Below are positions 6,512 to 13,992 of a stretch of DNA of 17,902 nt, in pieces. The notes under the pieces are model-generated. The model saw nothing but the letters and a program-made list of their open reading frames with translations, was not told the origin of the DNA and made no database searches. Position numbers and translations under genes: made by a program. The first letter of the stretch is position 1. Each line of letters begins with the position of its first letter. Source of the stretch: Gammaproteobacteria bacterium (lineage in GTDB: Bacteria; Pseudomonadota; Gammaproteobacteria; S144-34); assembly GCA_015494165.1 (NCBI GenBank), contig WGBS01000038.1, forward strand, positions 1-17,902. Direction: 5' to 3'.

Positions 6512-7606
6512 ATGGCGGGAAGACGGCCGAGTATCGTGGCGGCGGCGGCCGCGGCGCTGGCGCTCGGCGGCTGCGCCGGGCCCCTCTACTACGCGCGCCT
6601 CGCCGGCGGCCACCTCGCGCGGGTGGCCGAGGCGCGCCCGGTGGAGGCGGCGCGCGCCGACCCGCGCGTGCCGGAGCGCGTGCGCGCGCGGCTCGCGCTG
6701 GTGGCGGAGCTGCGCCGCTTCGCCGCGCGCGAGCTCGCGCTGCCGGCCGACGGCGGCGCCTACACGCGCTACCTCGACCTCGGCGGGCGCTGGCCGGCGT
6801 GGGCGGTGTTCGCCGCCCCGCGCCTTCGCATGGCGCAGCTCGCCTGGTGCCACCCGGTGGTGGGCTGCCTCGGCTACCGCGGCTTCCTCGACGAGGCGCG
6901 GGCGCGCGCCTTCGCGCGCCGGCTGCGCGCGCGCGGGCTCGACGTGCACGTGGCGCCGGCGGCGGCCTACTCGACCCTGGGCTGGGCGGGCGAGCCGCTC
7001 ACGGACTCCATGCTCGCCTGGCCCGAGCCCGAGCTCGCCGCGCTCCTGTTCCACGAGCTCGCGCACCGGCGCGTCTACGCGCCGGGCGACACCGCCTTCA
7101 ACGAGGCCTACGCCACGGCCGTGCAGCGCGCGGGCGTGCGCCGCTGGCTCGCGCGGCGCGGGCGGCGCGTGGCGCTCGCGCGCTGGGCGCGCGAGGAGGC
7201 GATGGCCCAGGCCATGGCGGCGCTGGTGGCGCGCTACCGGCGGCGGCTCGCGGCGGCCTACGCCGCCCCGGGCACGGCGCGCGCGCGGCTCGCGGCGAAG
7301 CGCGCGCTGCTGCGGGCGCTGCGCGCGGAGTACCTGCGCCTGCGCGCGCGCCTCGGCACCGATGCCTACGACGCGTGGGCGCTCTCGGGCCTGAACAACG
7401 CCAAGCTGCTCGCCTTCGCCACCTACCGCGAGCGCGTGCCCGCCTTCGAGTGCCTGCTGCGCGCGGCGGGCGGCGACCTGCGCCGCTTCCATGCGCACGT
7501 GGCGCGGCTCGCCGCGCTCGCCCCGCCCGCGCGCGCCGCCGCGCTCGACCGCGCCTGCCTCAGCGGGCCAGCCGGCGCAGGGGCAGCTCGCGGCGGTAGC
7601 GGTTGA
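6512..7606 (+). CDS. Predicted zinc aminopeptidase lipoprotein (COG4324 / PF10023)
   Basis: This 364-residue protein has a lipoprotein signal peptide (MAGRR, Ala-rich core, LGGC with the lipidated Cys at residue 21), so it should be anchored to a membrane facing the periplasm. The metallopeptidase motif HELAH is at residues 181-185 and a downstream NEAYA with the third likely ligand E198 gives the gluzincin arrangement HExxH...E. Flanking segments such as LAWCHPVVGCLGYRGFLDE and AWALSGLNNAKLLAFATYRERVPAFE fit the COG4324 predicted aminopeptidase family. I prefer the ATG at 6512, with GGGGTGG upstream and a standard-length signal peptide; ATG 6494 is an in-frame alternative. The frame stays open further upstream into the repeat array, which is not credible coding. 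The last 47 bp overlap the opposite NDUFA9-like gene. Activity is inferred from family only. Confidence 0.85.
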   Translation: MAGRRPSIVAAAAAALALGGCAGPLYYARLAGGHLARVAEARPVEAARADPRVPERVRARLALVAELRRFAARELALPADGGAYTRYLDLGGRWPAWAVFAAPRLRMAQLAWCHPVVGCLGYRGFLDEARARAFARRLRARGLDVHVAPAAAYSTLGWAGEPLTDSMLAWPEPELAALLFHELAHRRVYAPGDTAFNEAYATAVQRAGVRRWLARRGRRVALARWAREEAMAQAMAALVARYRRRLAAAYAAPGTARARLAAKRALLRALRAEYLRLRARLGTDAYDAWALSGLNNAKLLAFATYRERVPAFECLLRAAGGDLRRFHAHVARLAALAPPARAAALDRACLSGPAGAGAARGGSG

Positions 7607-8534
7607 GGCGCTCGCGCCAGGTGCGGCGGCCGAGGTAGAGGGGGGCGACGGCCTCGAGCGGCGTCGGCACGATGCCGAGCCGGGAAAGCCCGTTTTCGGC
7701 ACCGCAGACGCTCGGCACCTGGAGCGAGCGGTAGTTGTCGCGCGTGAAGGGCTTGCCCGGGGCGTGCTCGAGCAGCGCCGCCTCCAGGCGCGAGACCCAG
7801 TCCGGGAGGCCCACGACGATGCGGCGCACGCCCGCCGTGCGCAGGGCGTACCCGACCAGCTCGCGCAGGGTGTACTCGCGCGGGCCGCACAGGGGGTAGC
7901 GGCGGCCGTAGGTGTGCGGATCCTCGAGGGCGCGCGCGAAGGCCTCGGCGACGTCGCCGACGTAGACCGGCGCGAAGCGCGCCTGCGGGCAGGCGAGCGG
8001 CAGCACGAGCGGGCTCAGGCGCGCCAGCGCCACGAAGCGGTTGAGGAAGCTGTCGCCGGGGCCGAAGATGACGGAGGGGCGGAAGCTCGTGACGTGCAGC
8101 CGCGCGTCGGCGGCCTCGTGCACGGCGTCCTCGCCCGCGCCCTTGCTGCGCAGGTAGGCGCTGGCGCCGGCGCGCGCGTCGGCGTTGAGGGCGCTCATGT
8201 GCAGCAGGCGCCGCACACCCGTCTCGCGGCAGGCGGCGGCGAGCTTGCGCGGCAGTTCCACATGCACCTGCTCGAAGGTGGCGCCGCGCGACTCGTTGAG
8301 GATGCCCACCAGGTTGACGGCCGCATCGCACCCGGCGAGGTGGCGCAGGAGCGCCGCGGGGTCGTGGACGTCGGCCTCGACCAGCTCGACCCCGGGCAGC
8401 ACCGCCACGTCCTTGCGGGCCTCGGCGTCGCGCGTGAGCACGCGCAGCCGCCGGCCCGGCACCGCCAGGCGGTCGAGCAGGTGGCGGCCGACGAAGCCCG
8501 TGCCGCCGAGGACGCAGATGGTCCGGTATGTCAT
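7560..8534 (-). CDS. Complex I NDUFA9-like NAD(P)-binding protein (atypical SDR)
   Basis: The 324-residue protein is an extended-type Rossmann-fold protein: the N-terminal nucleotide motif is VLGGTGFVGRHLL (residues 8-20). AAVNLVGILNE, LLHMSALNA and SFRPSVIFGPGDSFLNRF follow, which are characteristic of the NDUFA9/complex I 39-kDa-like and UbiB-associated epimerase group. The classical YxxxK pair survives as Y-LRSK (AYLRSKGAGED). The ATG at 8532-8534 has GGGGAGGAG upstream. In mitochondria NDUFA9 is an accessory subunit of complex I binding NADPH; in free-standing bacterial copies the role is unproven. A quinone or isoprenoid-linked reductase function is another possibility. It is divergent from the aldehyde dehydrogenase (101-bp spacer with no obvious promoter elements) and convergent with the aminopeptidase. 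Confidence 0.85.
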   Translation of the reverse strand: MTYRTICVLGGTGFVGRHLLDRLAVPGRRLRVLTRDAEARKDVAVLPGVELVEADVHDPAALLRHLAGCDAAVNLVGILNESRGATFEQVHVELPRKLAAACRETGVRRLLHMSALNADARAGASAYLRSKGAGEDAVHEAADARLHVTSFRPSVIFGPGDSFLNRFVALARLSPLVLPLACPQARFAPVYVGDVAEAFARALEDPHTYGRRYPLCGPREYTLRELVGYALRTAGVRRIVVGLPDWVSRLEAALLEHAPGKPFTRDNYRSLQVPSVCGAENGLSRLGIVPTPLEAVAPLYLGRRTWRERLNRYRRELPLRRLAR

Positions 8535-8635
8535 GCTGGTGCTCCTCCCCCGTCGCGTGCGGCGCCCGCGCCGCGCGCGCCAGTGTACGGCGGACGGGGG
8601 GCGGTGGACAGCGGGCCTGCGCGAGGAGGTGGACC

Positions 8636-10003
8636 ATGGCCCTGAGGGCGGTCAATCCATATGACGGGACGCTGATCGAGGAGGTCCCGGAGGCGGACGC
8701 GGCCGAGGTGGAGGCGGCGCTGGCGGCGGCGGCGCGCGCCGCGCCGGCGTGGGCCGCCACGCCCGTGGCCGAGCGCTGCGCGGCGCTGCGCGCGGTGGCG
8801 GCGCGGCTGCGCGCGCGGCGCGAGGACTACGCCCGCCTCGTCACGCGCGAGATGGGGAAGCGCATCGCCGAGGCGCGCGCTGAGATCGACAAGTGCGCCT
8901 GGGGATGCGAGTGGTACGCGGACAACGCCGCGCGCTTCCTCGCCGACGAGCCGGTGGAGACGGACGCGGCGCGCAGCCTCGTCGCGTACCAGCCGCTCGG
9001 AACGCTGCTCGCGATCATGCCCTGGAACTTCCCCTTCTGGCAGGTGATCCGCGCTGCGGCGCCGGCGCTCGCCGCGGGCAACACCGTGCTCCTCAAGCAC
9101 GCCTCCAACGTCCCGGGCTGCGCCCGCGCGCTGGAGGCGCTCATGCGCGAGGCGGGCCTGCCCGAGGGCGTCTTCCGTACGCTCCTGCTCTCATCGGAAC
9201 GTGTGGCCGGGGTGATTGCCGACCCGCGCGTGCACGCCGTGACGCTCACGGGCAGCGAGGCCGCCGGGCGCACGGTCGCCGCGCTCGCCGGCGCCGCCCT
9301 CAAGAAGACCGTGCTCGAGCTCGGCGGCTCCGATCCCTTCGTCGTGCTCGAGGACGCCGACCTCGACCGCGCCGCCGAGGTCGCCGTCACCGCGCGCTTC
9401 CAGAACGCGGGCCAGTCCTGCATCGCCGCCAAGCGCTTCGTGCTGGTGGAGCCCGTCGCCGACGCCTTCCTCGAGCGCTTCCGCGCGCGCGTCGAGGCGC
9501 TGCGCATGGGCGATCCGCTGGACGAGGCGACGACGCTCGCGCCGCTCGCGCGCCACGACCTGCGCGACGCCCTGCACGCGCAGGTGGAGGACGCGCTCGC
9601 CCGGGGCGCCCGTGCGCTCACGGGCTGCGCGCCGGTCGAGGGCCCCGGGGCCTTCTATCCCCCCTCCATCCTCGACGGCGTACGGCCCGGGATGCGGGTG
9701 TGGACCGAGGAGGTCTTCGGGCCGGTGGCGCTCGTGGTGCGGGTGCGCGACGAGGCCGAGGCGCTCGAGGTGGCGAACGGCTCGCCCTACGGCCTCGGCG
9801 CGAGCGTGTGGACGCGCGACGCCGCGCGCGGCGAGCGCCTGGCGCGCGCGCTCGCCTGCGGCAACGCCTTCGTCAACGGCCTCGTCAAGAGCGACCCGCG
9901 CCTGCCCTTCGGCGGCGTCAAGGCCTCGGGCTACGGCCGCGAGCTCTCGTGGCACGGCCTGCGCGAGTTCGTCAACGTCAAGACGGTGTGGATCGGCGGC
10001 TGA
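8636..10003 (+). CDS. NAD(P)-dependent aldehyde dehydrogenase, succinate-semialdehyde type
   Basis: This 455-residue ALDH-superfamily enzyme oxidises an aldehyde to the acid in the cytosol. The catalytic residues are all present: N131 in PWNFPFW, general base E228 in LELGGSDPF and nucleophile C262 in NAGQSCIAAKRF. EEVFGPV and PFGGVKASGYGREL follow near the C-terminus. The SDPFVVLEDADLD and NGSPYGLGASVWTRD segments resemble GabD/Sad-type succinate-semialdehyde dehydrogenases. The start ATG 8636 has GAGGAGGT five bases upstream, excluding the 36-residue Cys/Arg-rich extension. It converges on matB with a 26-bp overlap. Next to a malonyl-CoA synthetase, malonate semialdehyde is a conceivable alternative substrate, but the sequence does not decide. 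Confidence 0.88.
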   Translation: MALRAVNPYDGTLIEEVPEADAAEVEAALAAAARAAPAWAATPVAERCAALRAVAARLRARREDYARLVTREMGKRIAEARAEIDKCAWGCEWYADNAARFLADEPVETDAARSLVAYQPLGTLLAIMPWNFPFWQVIRAAAPALAAGNTVLLKHASNVPGCARALEALMREAGLPEGVFRTLLLSSERVAGVIADPRVHAVTLTGSEAAGRTVAALAGAALKKTVLELGGSDPFVVLEDADLDRAAEVAVTARFQNAGQSCIAAKRFVLVEPVADAFLERFRARVEALRMGDPLDEATTLAPLARHDLRDALHAQVEDALARGARALTGCAPVEGPGAFYPPSILDGVRPGMRVWTEEVFGPVALVVRVRDEAEALEVANGSPYGLGASVWTRDAARGERLARALACGNAFVNGLVKSDPRLPFGGVKASGYGRELSWHGLREFVNVKTVWIGG

Positions 10004-11543
10004 GCGGGGCGGCACCGGCGTAGAGGTCGCGGTGGCGCTCGGCTAGGCGCCGGCGCTCCACCTTGCCCATGGCGTTGCGGGGCAGCGCCTCGACGACGAG
10101 GATCCGCTTCGGGACCTTGTAGGGGGCGAGCCGCTCGCGCAGCGCGGCCCGCAGCGCCGCCTCCTCGAGCCGCGCGGCGGGCTCCGGCACCACGGCCGCT
10201 GTCACCGCCTCGCCCCATTCGGGGTGCGGCACGCCGAACACCGCGGACTCGGCGACCCCGGGCAGGGCTTCCAAGTGGCGCTCGACCTCCTCGGGCTGGA
10301 CCTTGTAGCCGCCGGTGACGATGAGCGCCCGCAGCCGCCCGACGATGGCGTAGTGCCCGCTCGCGGGATCGCGCCGCGCGAGGTCGCCGGTGCGGAACCA
10401 GCCGTCGGCGGCGAAGGCGGCGGCCGTGCGCTCCGGCGCGTTCCAGTAGCCGGCGAAGACCGAGGGGCCGCGCACCTGCAGCTCGCCCGTCTCGCCCTCG
10501 GCGGCCAGAAGCCCGCGCGCATCCACGATGCGCACCTCGACGCCCGGCAGCGGCACGCCCACCGTGCCCGGCACCCGCGGCCCCGCGAGCGGGTTCGACA
10601 GCGCCATGCCGACCTCCGTCATGCCGTAGCGCTCGAGGATGGCGTGGCCGGTGCGCTCGCGGAAGGCGTGGAAGAGGCGCTCCGGCAGGGGCGCCGAGCC
10701 GCTCACGAAGAGCCGCATGCCGGCGCAGGCCTCGCGCGCGAGCCGCTCGCAGGCGAGCAGGCGCGCATACTGCGTGGGCACACCCATGAACACCGTCGCG
10801 CCCGCGAAGGCGCGCACCACGGCCTCGGGCTCGAAGCGCGGGAGCAGCCGCAGGCGCGAGCCGCGCAGCGCCAGGTGGCAGGCGACGAACAGCCCGTGCA
10901 CGTGGAACAGCGGCAGGGCGTGCACCAGCACGTCGTCCTCGCGCCAGCCCCAGGCGCGCTCCAGGGCGCGCGCGTTGGCGACCAGGTTGCCGTGGGTGAT
11001 CACCGCCCCCTTGGGCGGCCCGGTGGTGCCCGAGGTGTAGAGGATGGCGGCGGGGTCGTCGGCGGCCCGCGGCTCGAGCGGAAGCCCCCGGGCCACCCGG
11101 GCGGCCCGTGCCGGCAGGCTGCCACCGCCGGCGGGATCGAGCGTGAGCAGGTGCCGCACCCCGGCCCCGCGCGCCAGCGGGGCGAGCTCGGCCTCGCGTC
11201 CCGGGTCGCAGACGAGCGCCTGCGGGCGCGCGTCCGTGAGGAAGTGCTCGAGCTCCGCCGGCCGGTAGGCCGGGTTGAGCGGCAGGTGCACCAGGCCGGC
11301 CCGCAGGAGCGCCAGGTGCAGGAGCACGGCCTCGCGCGACTTCTCGACCTGGACGGCGACCCGGGCGCCCGGCGCGAGGCCGAGGCCGCGCAGCGCCGCC
11401 GCCCAGCGGCCGGCCTCGCGGTCGAGCGCCCGGTAGGTGATCCGGGGCCCGCCCGGCACCTCGACGGCCACGGTGTCGAGCCGTGCGGCGAAGCCCGCGG
11501 CCAGGTGGCCGTAGAGGTTGCTCTGCGAGGCTGCGCCGGCCAT
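9978..11543 (-). CDS. matB: Malonyl-CoA synthetase (MatB/ACSF3 family acyl-CoA ligase)
   Basis: The 521-residue adenylate-forming enzyme is predicted to convert malonate (or methylmalonate), ATP and CoA to the malonyl thioester in the cytosol. Motifs are the P-loop YTSGTTGPPKG (169-179), LFHVHGLF (212-219), SGSAPL (281-286) and ERYGMTEVGMALSNPL (304-319). The last closely resembles the matching stretch of human ACSF3 and bacterial MatB. VPGTVGVPLPGVEVRI, WFRTGDLA and the C-terminal catalytic Lys in NAMGKV are also present. The ATG at 11541-11543 has AAGGGG upstream. The gene is divergent from a GntR regulator with a strong palindrome between them, as in known malonate-utilisation clusters (GntR-type MatR, MatB, transporter). 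No malonyl-CoA decarboxylase gene is in the window, so the product may feed fatty-acid synthesis or a decarboxylase may lie elsewhere. Confidence 0.88.
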   Translation of the reverse strand: MAGAASQSNLYGHLAAGFAARLDTVAVEVPGGPRITYRALDREAGRWAAALRGLGLAPGARVAVQVEKSREAVLLHLALLRAGLVHLPLNPAYRPAELEHFLTDARPQALVCDPGREAELAPLARGAGVRHLLTLDPAGGGSLPARAARVARGLPLEPRAADDPAAILYTSGTTGPPKGAVITHGNLVANARALERAWGWREDDVLVHALPLFHVHGLFVACHLALRGSRLRLLPRFEPEAVVRAFAGATVFMGVPTQYARLLACERLAREACAGMRLFVSGSAPLPERLFHAFRERTGHAILERYGMTEVGMALSNPLAGPRVPGTVGVPLPGVEVRIVDARGLLAAEGETGELQVRGPSVFAGYWNAPERTAAAFAADGWFRTGDLARRDPASGHYAIVGRLRALIVTGGYKVQPEEVERHLEALPGVAESAVFGVPHPEWGEAVTAAVVPEPAARLEEAALRAALRERLAPYKVPKRILVVEALPRNAMGKVERRRLAERHRDLYAGAAPLSRRSTPS

Positions 11544-11628
11544 GGTCCCCTTGCCGTCCTCCCCCCGCCCCGGATGCCGCCCGTCGGCTGAGGGGCGGTG
11601 CGGTGGCTCCCGCGGCTCCGAGGGAGCC

Positions 11629-11651
11629 TATAATTACGCATTCGTAATTAC
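11629..11651. promoter_or_regulatory. AT-rich palindromic operator with overlapping -10 box
   Basis: TAATTACG (11631-11638) and CGTAATTA (11643-11650) are exact inverted arms around CATT. The site can also be read as two copies of the self-complementary octamer RTAATTAC, 14 bp apart (11630-11637 with A, 11644-11651 with G). GT-N4-AC half-site pairs suit FCD-type GntR regulators. A perfect TATAAT (11629-11634) on the plus strand overlaps the left arm and would place transcription start inside the operator, so binding should block the GntR-dctPQM operon. No good -35 is seen. On the minus strand TTGTAA-N17-TAGGCT (11653 to 11625) is a possible matB promoter across the same site. Confidence 0.75.
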
Positions 11652-11676
11652 AAGGATTTGCTGAAGGGATTTCCGC

Positions 11677-12390
11677 ATGAGCCAGGACGCCGGTGCCCTC
11701 CCCATCGAGCGGCGGGCGCTGTACGAGGCCGTCGCCGACGAGCTGCGGCGGCGCATCTATTCGGATCGCCTGCGCCCGGGCGCCGCCGTCGACGAGCGCG
11801 CGCTGTGCGCCGAGCTCGGCGTCAGCCGCACGCCGCTGCGCGAGGCGCTCAAGGTGCTCGCGCGCGAGGGCCTGGTGGAGCTGGTGCCGGGCCGCGGCGC
11901 GCGCGTGCGCCGCCTGGACCCCGAGGAGCTCGACGCGCTCTTCCCGGTGATGGCGGTGCTCGAGGGCCTCGCCGCGGGCGAGGCGGCGCGCCGGTGCCGC
12001 AGGGAGGAGCTCGAGCGCCTCGAGGCCCTGCACGCCGAGCTCGAGGCGCACGCGGCTGCCGGCGACGTGGACGCCTACTACGCGGCCAACCACCGCTTTC
12101 ACCAGGCGCTGCAGGAGCTCGCCGGCAACCCGTGGCTGTTGCGGCTCATCGGCGAGCTGCGCGGCCTCCTGCGGCTCGCGCGCCACCACCAGCTCATGCT
12201 GCCGGGCCGCCTCTACGCCTCGCTCAACGAGCACCGCGCGCTGATGGGCGCGCTGCGCGCGCGCGACGCGCGCGAGGCCGAGCGGCGCATGCGCGACCAC
12301 CTGCTCGCGCAGCGCGCGGCCCTTGCTTTCCTCCACGCGGACGAGCACCCTCACGGGGGAGCCGACCGCGGCGGAGGAGAGTCTTCGTGA
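11677..12390 (+). CDS. GntR-family transcriptional regulator with FCD domain (MatR-like)
   Basis: The 237-residue regulator has an N-terminal winged helix-turn-helix (about 14-77, recognition segment LGVSRTPLREALKVL) and a C-terminal all-helical FCD effector domain (about 83-220). The FCD metal-site pattern is intact: N138 and H142 (ANHRFH), H186 (NEH) and H208 (DHL), suggesting a metal-assisted carboxylate ligand. GAAGGG lies 8 bases before the ATG. It is first in the plus-strand operon: its stop codon overlaps the GTG of dctP as GTGA. The palindrome 26 bp upstream is its probable operator, giving autoregulation and control of divergent matB. The ligand is most likely the transported acid (malonate or a relative) or its CoA derivative; that is inferred from context. 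Confidence 0.92.
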   Translation: MSQDAGALPIERRALYEAVADELRRRIYSDRLRPGAAVDERALCAELGVSRTPLREALKVLAREGLVELVPGRGARVRRLDPEELDALFPVMAVLEGLAAGEAARRCRREELERLEALHAELEAHAAAGDVDAYYAANHRFHQALQELAGNPWLLRLIGELRGLLRLARHHQLMLPGRLYASLNEHRALMGALRARDAREAERRMRDHLLAQRAALAFLHADEHPHGGADRGGGESS

Positions 12391-13430
12391 ACAAGAACGA
12401 GAATCGGAACCGGAACCGCAATCCCATGGCACGCGCGCCGCGCGCGGGGCTGCGCGCCCTGGTGGCCCTCGCGCTCGCGCTGGCGGCGGCGACGGCGCAG
12501 GGCGAGCGCGTGCTGCGCGCCTCGCACCAGTGGCCGGGGGGCAAGGGGGACATCCGCGACGAGATGGTCCAGATCATCGCCCGCGAGGTGAACGCCGCGG
12601 GCGTTGGGTTGCGCGTGCAGGTCTATCCCGGCAAGTCGCTCTACAAGCCCAAGGAGCAGTGGGGGGCGATGGTCAAGGGGCGCCTCGACATCAGCGCCTT
12701 CCCGCTGGCCTACGCCGGCGGCCGCCACCCCGAGTTCAACCTCACGCTCATGCCGGGGCTGGTGAAGAACCACGAGCACGCCGCGCGGCTGAACCGCAGC
12801 GAGTTCATGCGGCGCATCCGCCGCATCATCGAGGACGCGGGCGTGGTGGTGCTCGCCGACACCTGGCTCGCCGGCGGCTTCGTCTCCAAGAAGAAGTGCG
12901 TGCTGTGGCCGCGCGACGTGCACGGCCAGCGCTTCCGCGCCGCGGGCAAGGCCTTCAACCAGATGCTCGCCGCGGCCGGGGCGTCGATCAACTCGATGCC
13001 GAGCTCCGAGATCTACTCGGCGCTGCAGACGGGCGTGCTCGACGGCGCCAACACGAGCTCCTCGAGCCTCGTCTCCTACCGCATCTACGAGCAGGTGCGC
13101 TGCCTGACCGCGCCGGGCGAGTACACCCTGTGGTTCATGTATGAGCCCATCCTGATGTCGAAGAAGACCTTCGACAGCCTCACGCCGGCGCAGCGCCTGG
13201 TGGTGATGAAGGCGGCGGGCAAGGCCGAGCAGTACGCCTACGAGCACGCCAAGCAGGAGGACGAGCGCCTGGTGCGCGTCTACCGCGAGCACGGCGTGCA
13301 GGTGGTCTTCATGAACCGCGAGCAGTTCGAGGCCTGGCGCCGCATCGCGGAGAAGGCCTCGTACCGGCGCTTCGCCGAGGAGGTGAAGGGCGGCAGGGAG
13401 CTGCTCGACCTGGCGCTCTCCGTGAAGTGA
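12387..13430 (+). CDS. dctP: TRAP transporter periplasmic solute-binding protein (DctP)
   Basis: The 347-residue protein is the periplasmic receptor that delivers a carboxylate to the DctQM membrane complex. I chose GTG 12387: it overlaps the regulator stop as GTGA and has GGAGGAGA six bases upstream, while ATG 12426 has no ribosome site. This gives an unusual 13-residue Asn/Arg-rich lead (NKNENRNRNRN) before the signal peptide (hydrophobic core 22-36, likely cut after ATA at 35-37). The mature part has the DctP fold signatures ASHQWPGGKGD, GRLDIS, the ligand-carboxylate Arg region GQRFRAAGKAF and MPSSEIYSALQTGVLDGAN. Where many DctP proteins have Asn/Gln after DG, this one reads ANTSSSS, so the ligand pocket may differ. 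Neighbours suggest malonate or another small dicarboxylate. Confidence 0.9.
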   Translation: MNKNENRNRNRNPMARAPRAGLRALVALALALAAATAQGERVLRASHQWPGGKGDIRDEMVQIIAREVNAAGVGLRVQVYPGKSLYKPKEQWGAMVKGRLDISAFPLAYAGGRHPEFNLTLMPGLVKNHEHAARLNRSEFMRRIRRIIEDAGVVVLADTWLAGGFVSKKKCVLWPRDVHGQRFRAAGKAFNQMLAAAGASINSMPSSEIYSALQTGVLDGANTSSSSLVSYRIYEQVRCLTAPGEYTLWFMYEPILMSKKTFDSLTPAQRLVVMKAAGKAEQYAYEHAKQEDERLVRVYREHGVQVVFMNREQFEAWRRIAEKASYRRFAEEVKGGRELLDLALSVK

Positions 13431-13476
13431 GCGCGCGGGCGGGGCGCGGGTCGGGCGGCCGCGCCGGCGTGGGGCG

Positions 13477-13992
13477 ATGCGTCTGACGGCGCGCGCGGTG
13501 GCGGCGCTGTCGCGGCTGGCGGGCATCGCCGCCGCGGTCATGGTCCTCGTCGCCGTGCTGGTGGTCTGCCAGATGGTGGTGCAGCGCTACTTCCTGCACC
13601 AGTCCTCCGTCTGGCAGACCGAGTTCGTGACCTACCTCCTCATCGCCGCCACCTTCCTCGGCACGCCCTACGTGCTGCTCGTCGGCGGCCACGTGCGCGT
13701 CGAGGCCCTGACCGAGCGGCTGCCGCCGCGCCTCGCCGCCTGGTCCCGGGGCGTGGCGCTCGGCGTGGTGGCGACGGTCTCGGGCGTCGTGGCGTGGGCG
13801 GGCGCGACCCTGTGGTGGGAGGCCTGGGCGAACGGCTGGCGCTCGGACACGGTGTGGGGCGTGCGGCTGTGGATCCCCTACGCCGCGCTGCCGGCGGGCT
13901 TCGGCCTCACCTTCCTGCAGGCGCTCGCGCTGCTGTGGGAGCACCTAGCGCGCGGTGCGCCGCCGGCGCGTGCGCCGGAGGCCGGCGAGTGA
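13477..13992 (+). CDS. dctQ: TRAP transporter small membrane subunit (DctQ)
   Basis: This 171-residue inner-membrane protein has four hydrophobic segments (about 15-35, 50-67, 88-110 and 130-150). It carries the DctQ signature VVQRYFLHQSSVWQTEFVTYL, with conserved Arg, Trp and Glu, followed by the TPYVLLVGGHVRVE stretch. It pairs with DctM to form the sodium-coupled translocation unit. It starts 46 bp after dctP with only a weak G-rich ribosome site. Its TGA overlaps the GTG of dctM as GTGA, so the two subunits should be made by coupled translation. The Pro/Ala tail is unremarkable. Confidence 0.92.
   Translation: MRLTARAVAALSRLAGIAAAVMVLVAVLVVCQMVVQRYFLHQSSVWQTEFVTYLLIAATFLGTPYVLLVGGHVRVEALTERLPPRLAAWSRGVALGVVATVSGVVAWAGATLWWEAWANGWRSDTVWGVRLWIPYAALPAGFGLTFLQALALLWEHLARGAPPARAPEAGE

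Noticed and set aside
8535..8635. Promoters in the spacer between the NDUFA9-like gene and the aldehyde dehydrogenase gene
   Set aside because: Apart from the two ribosome sites, I found no convincing -35/-10 pair or operator in this 101-bp spacer.
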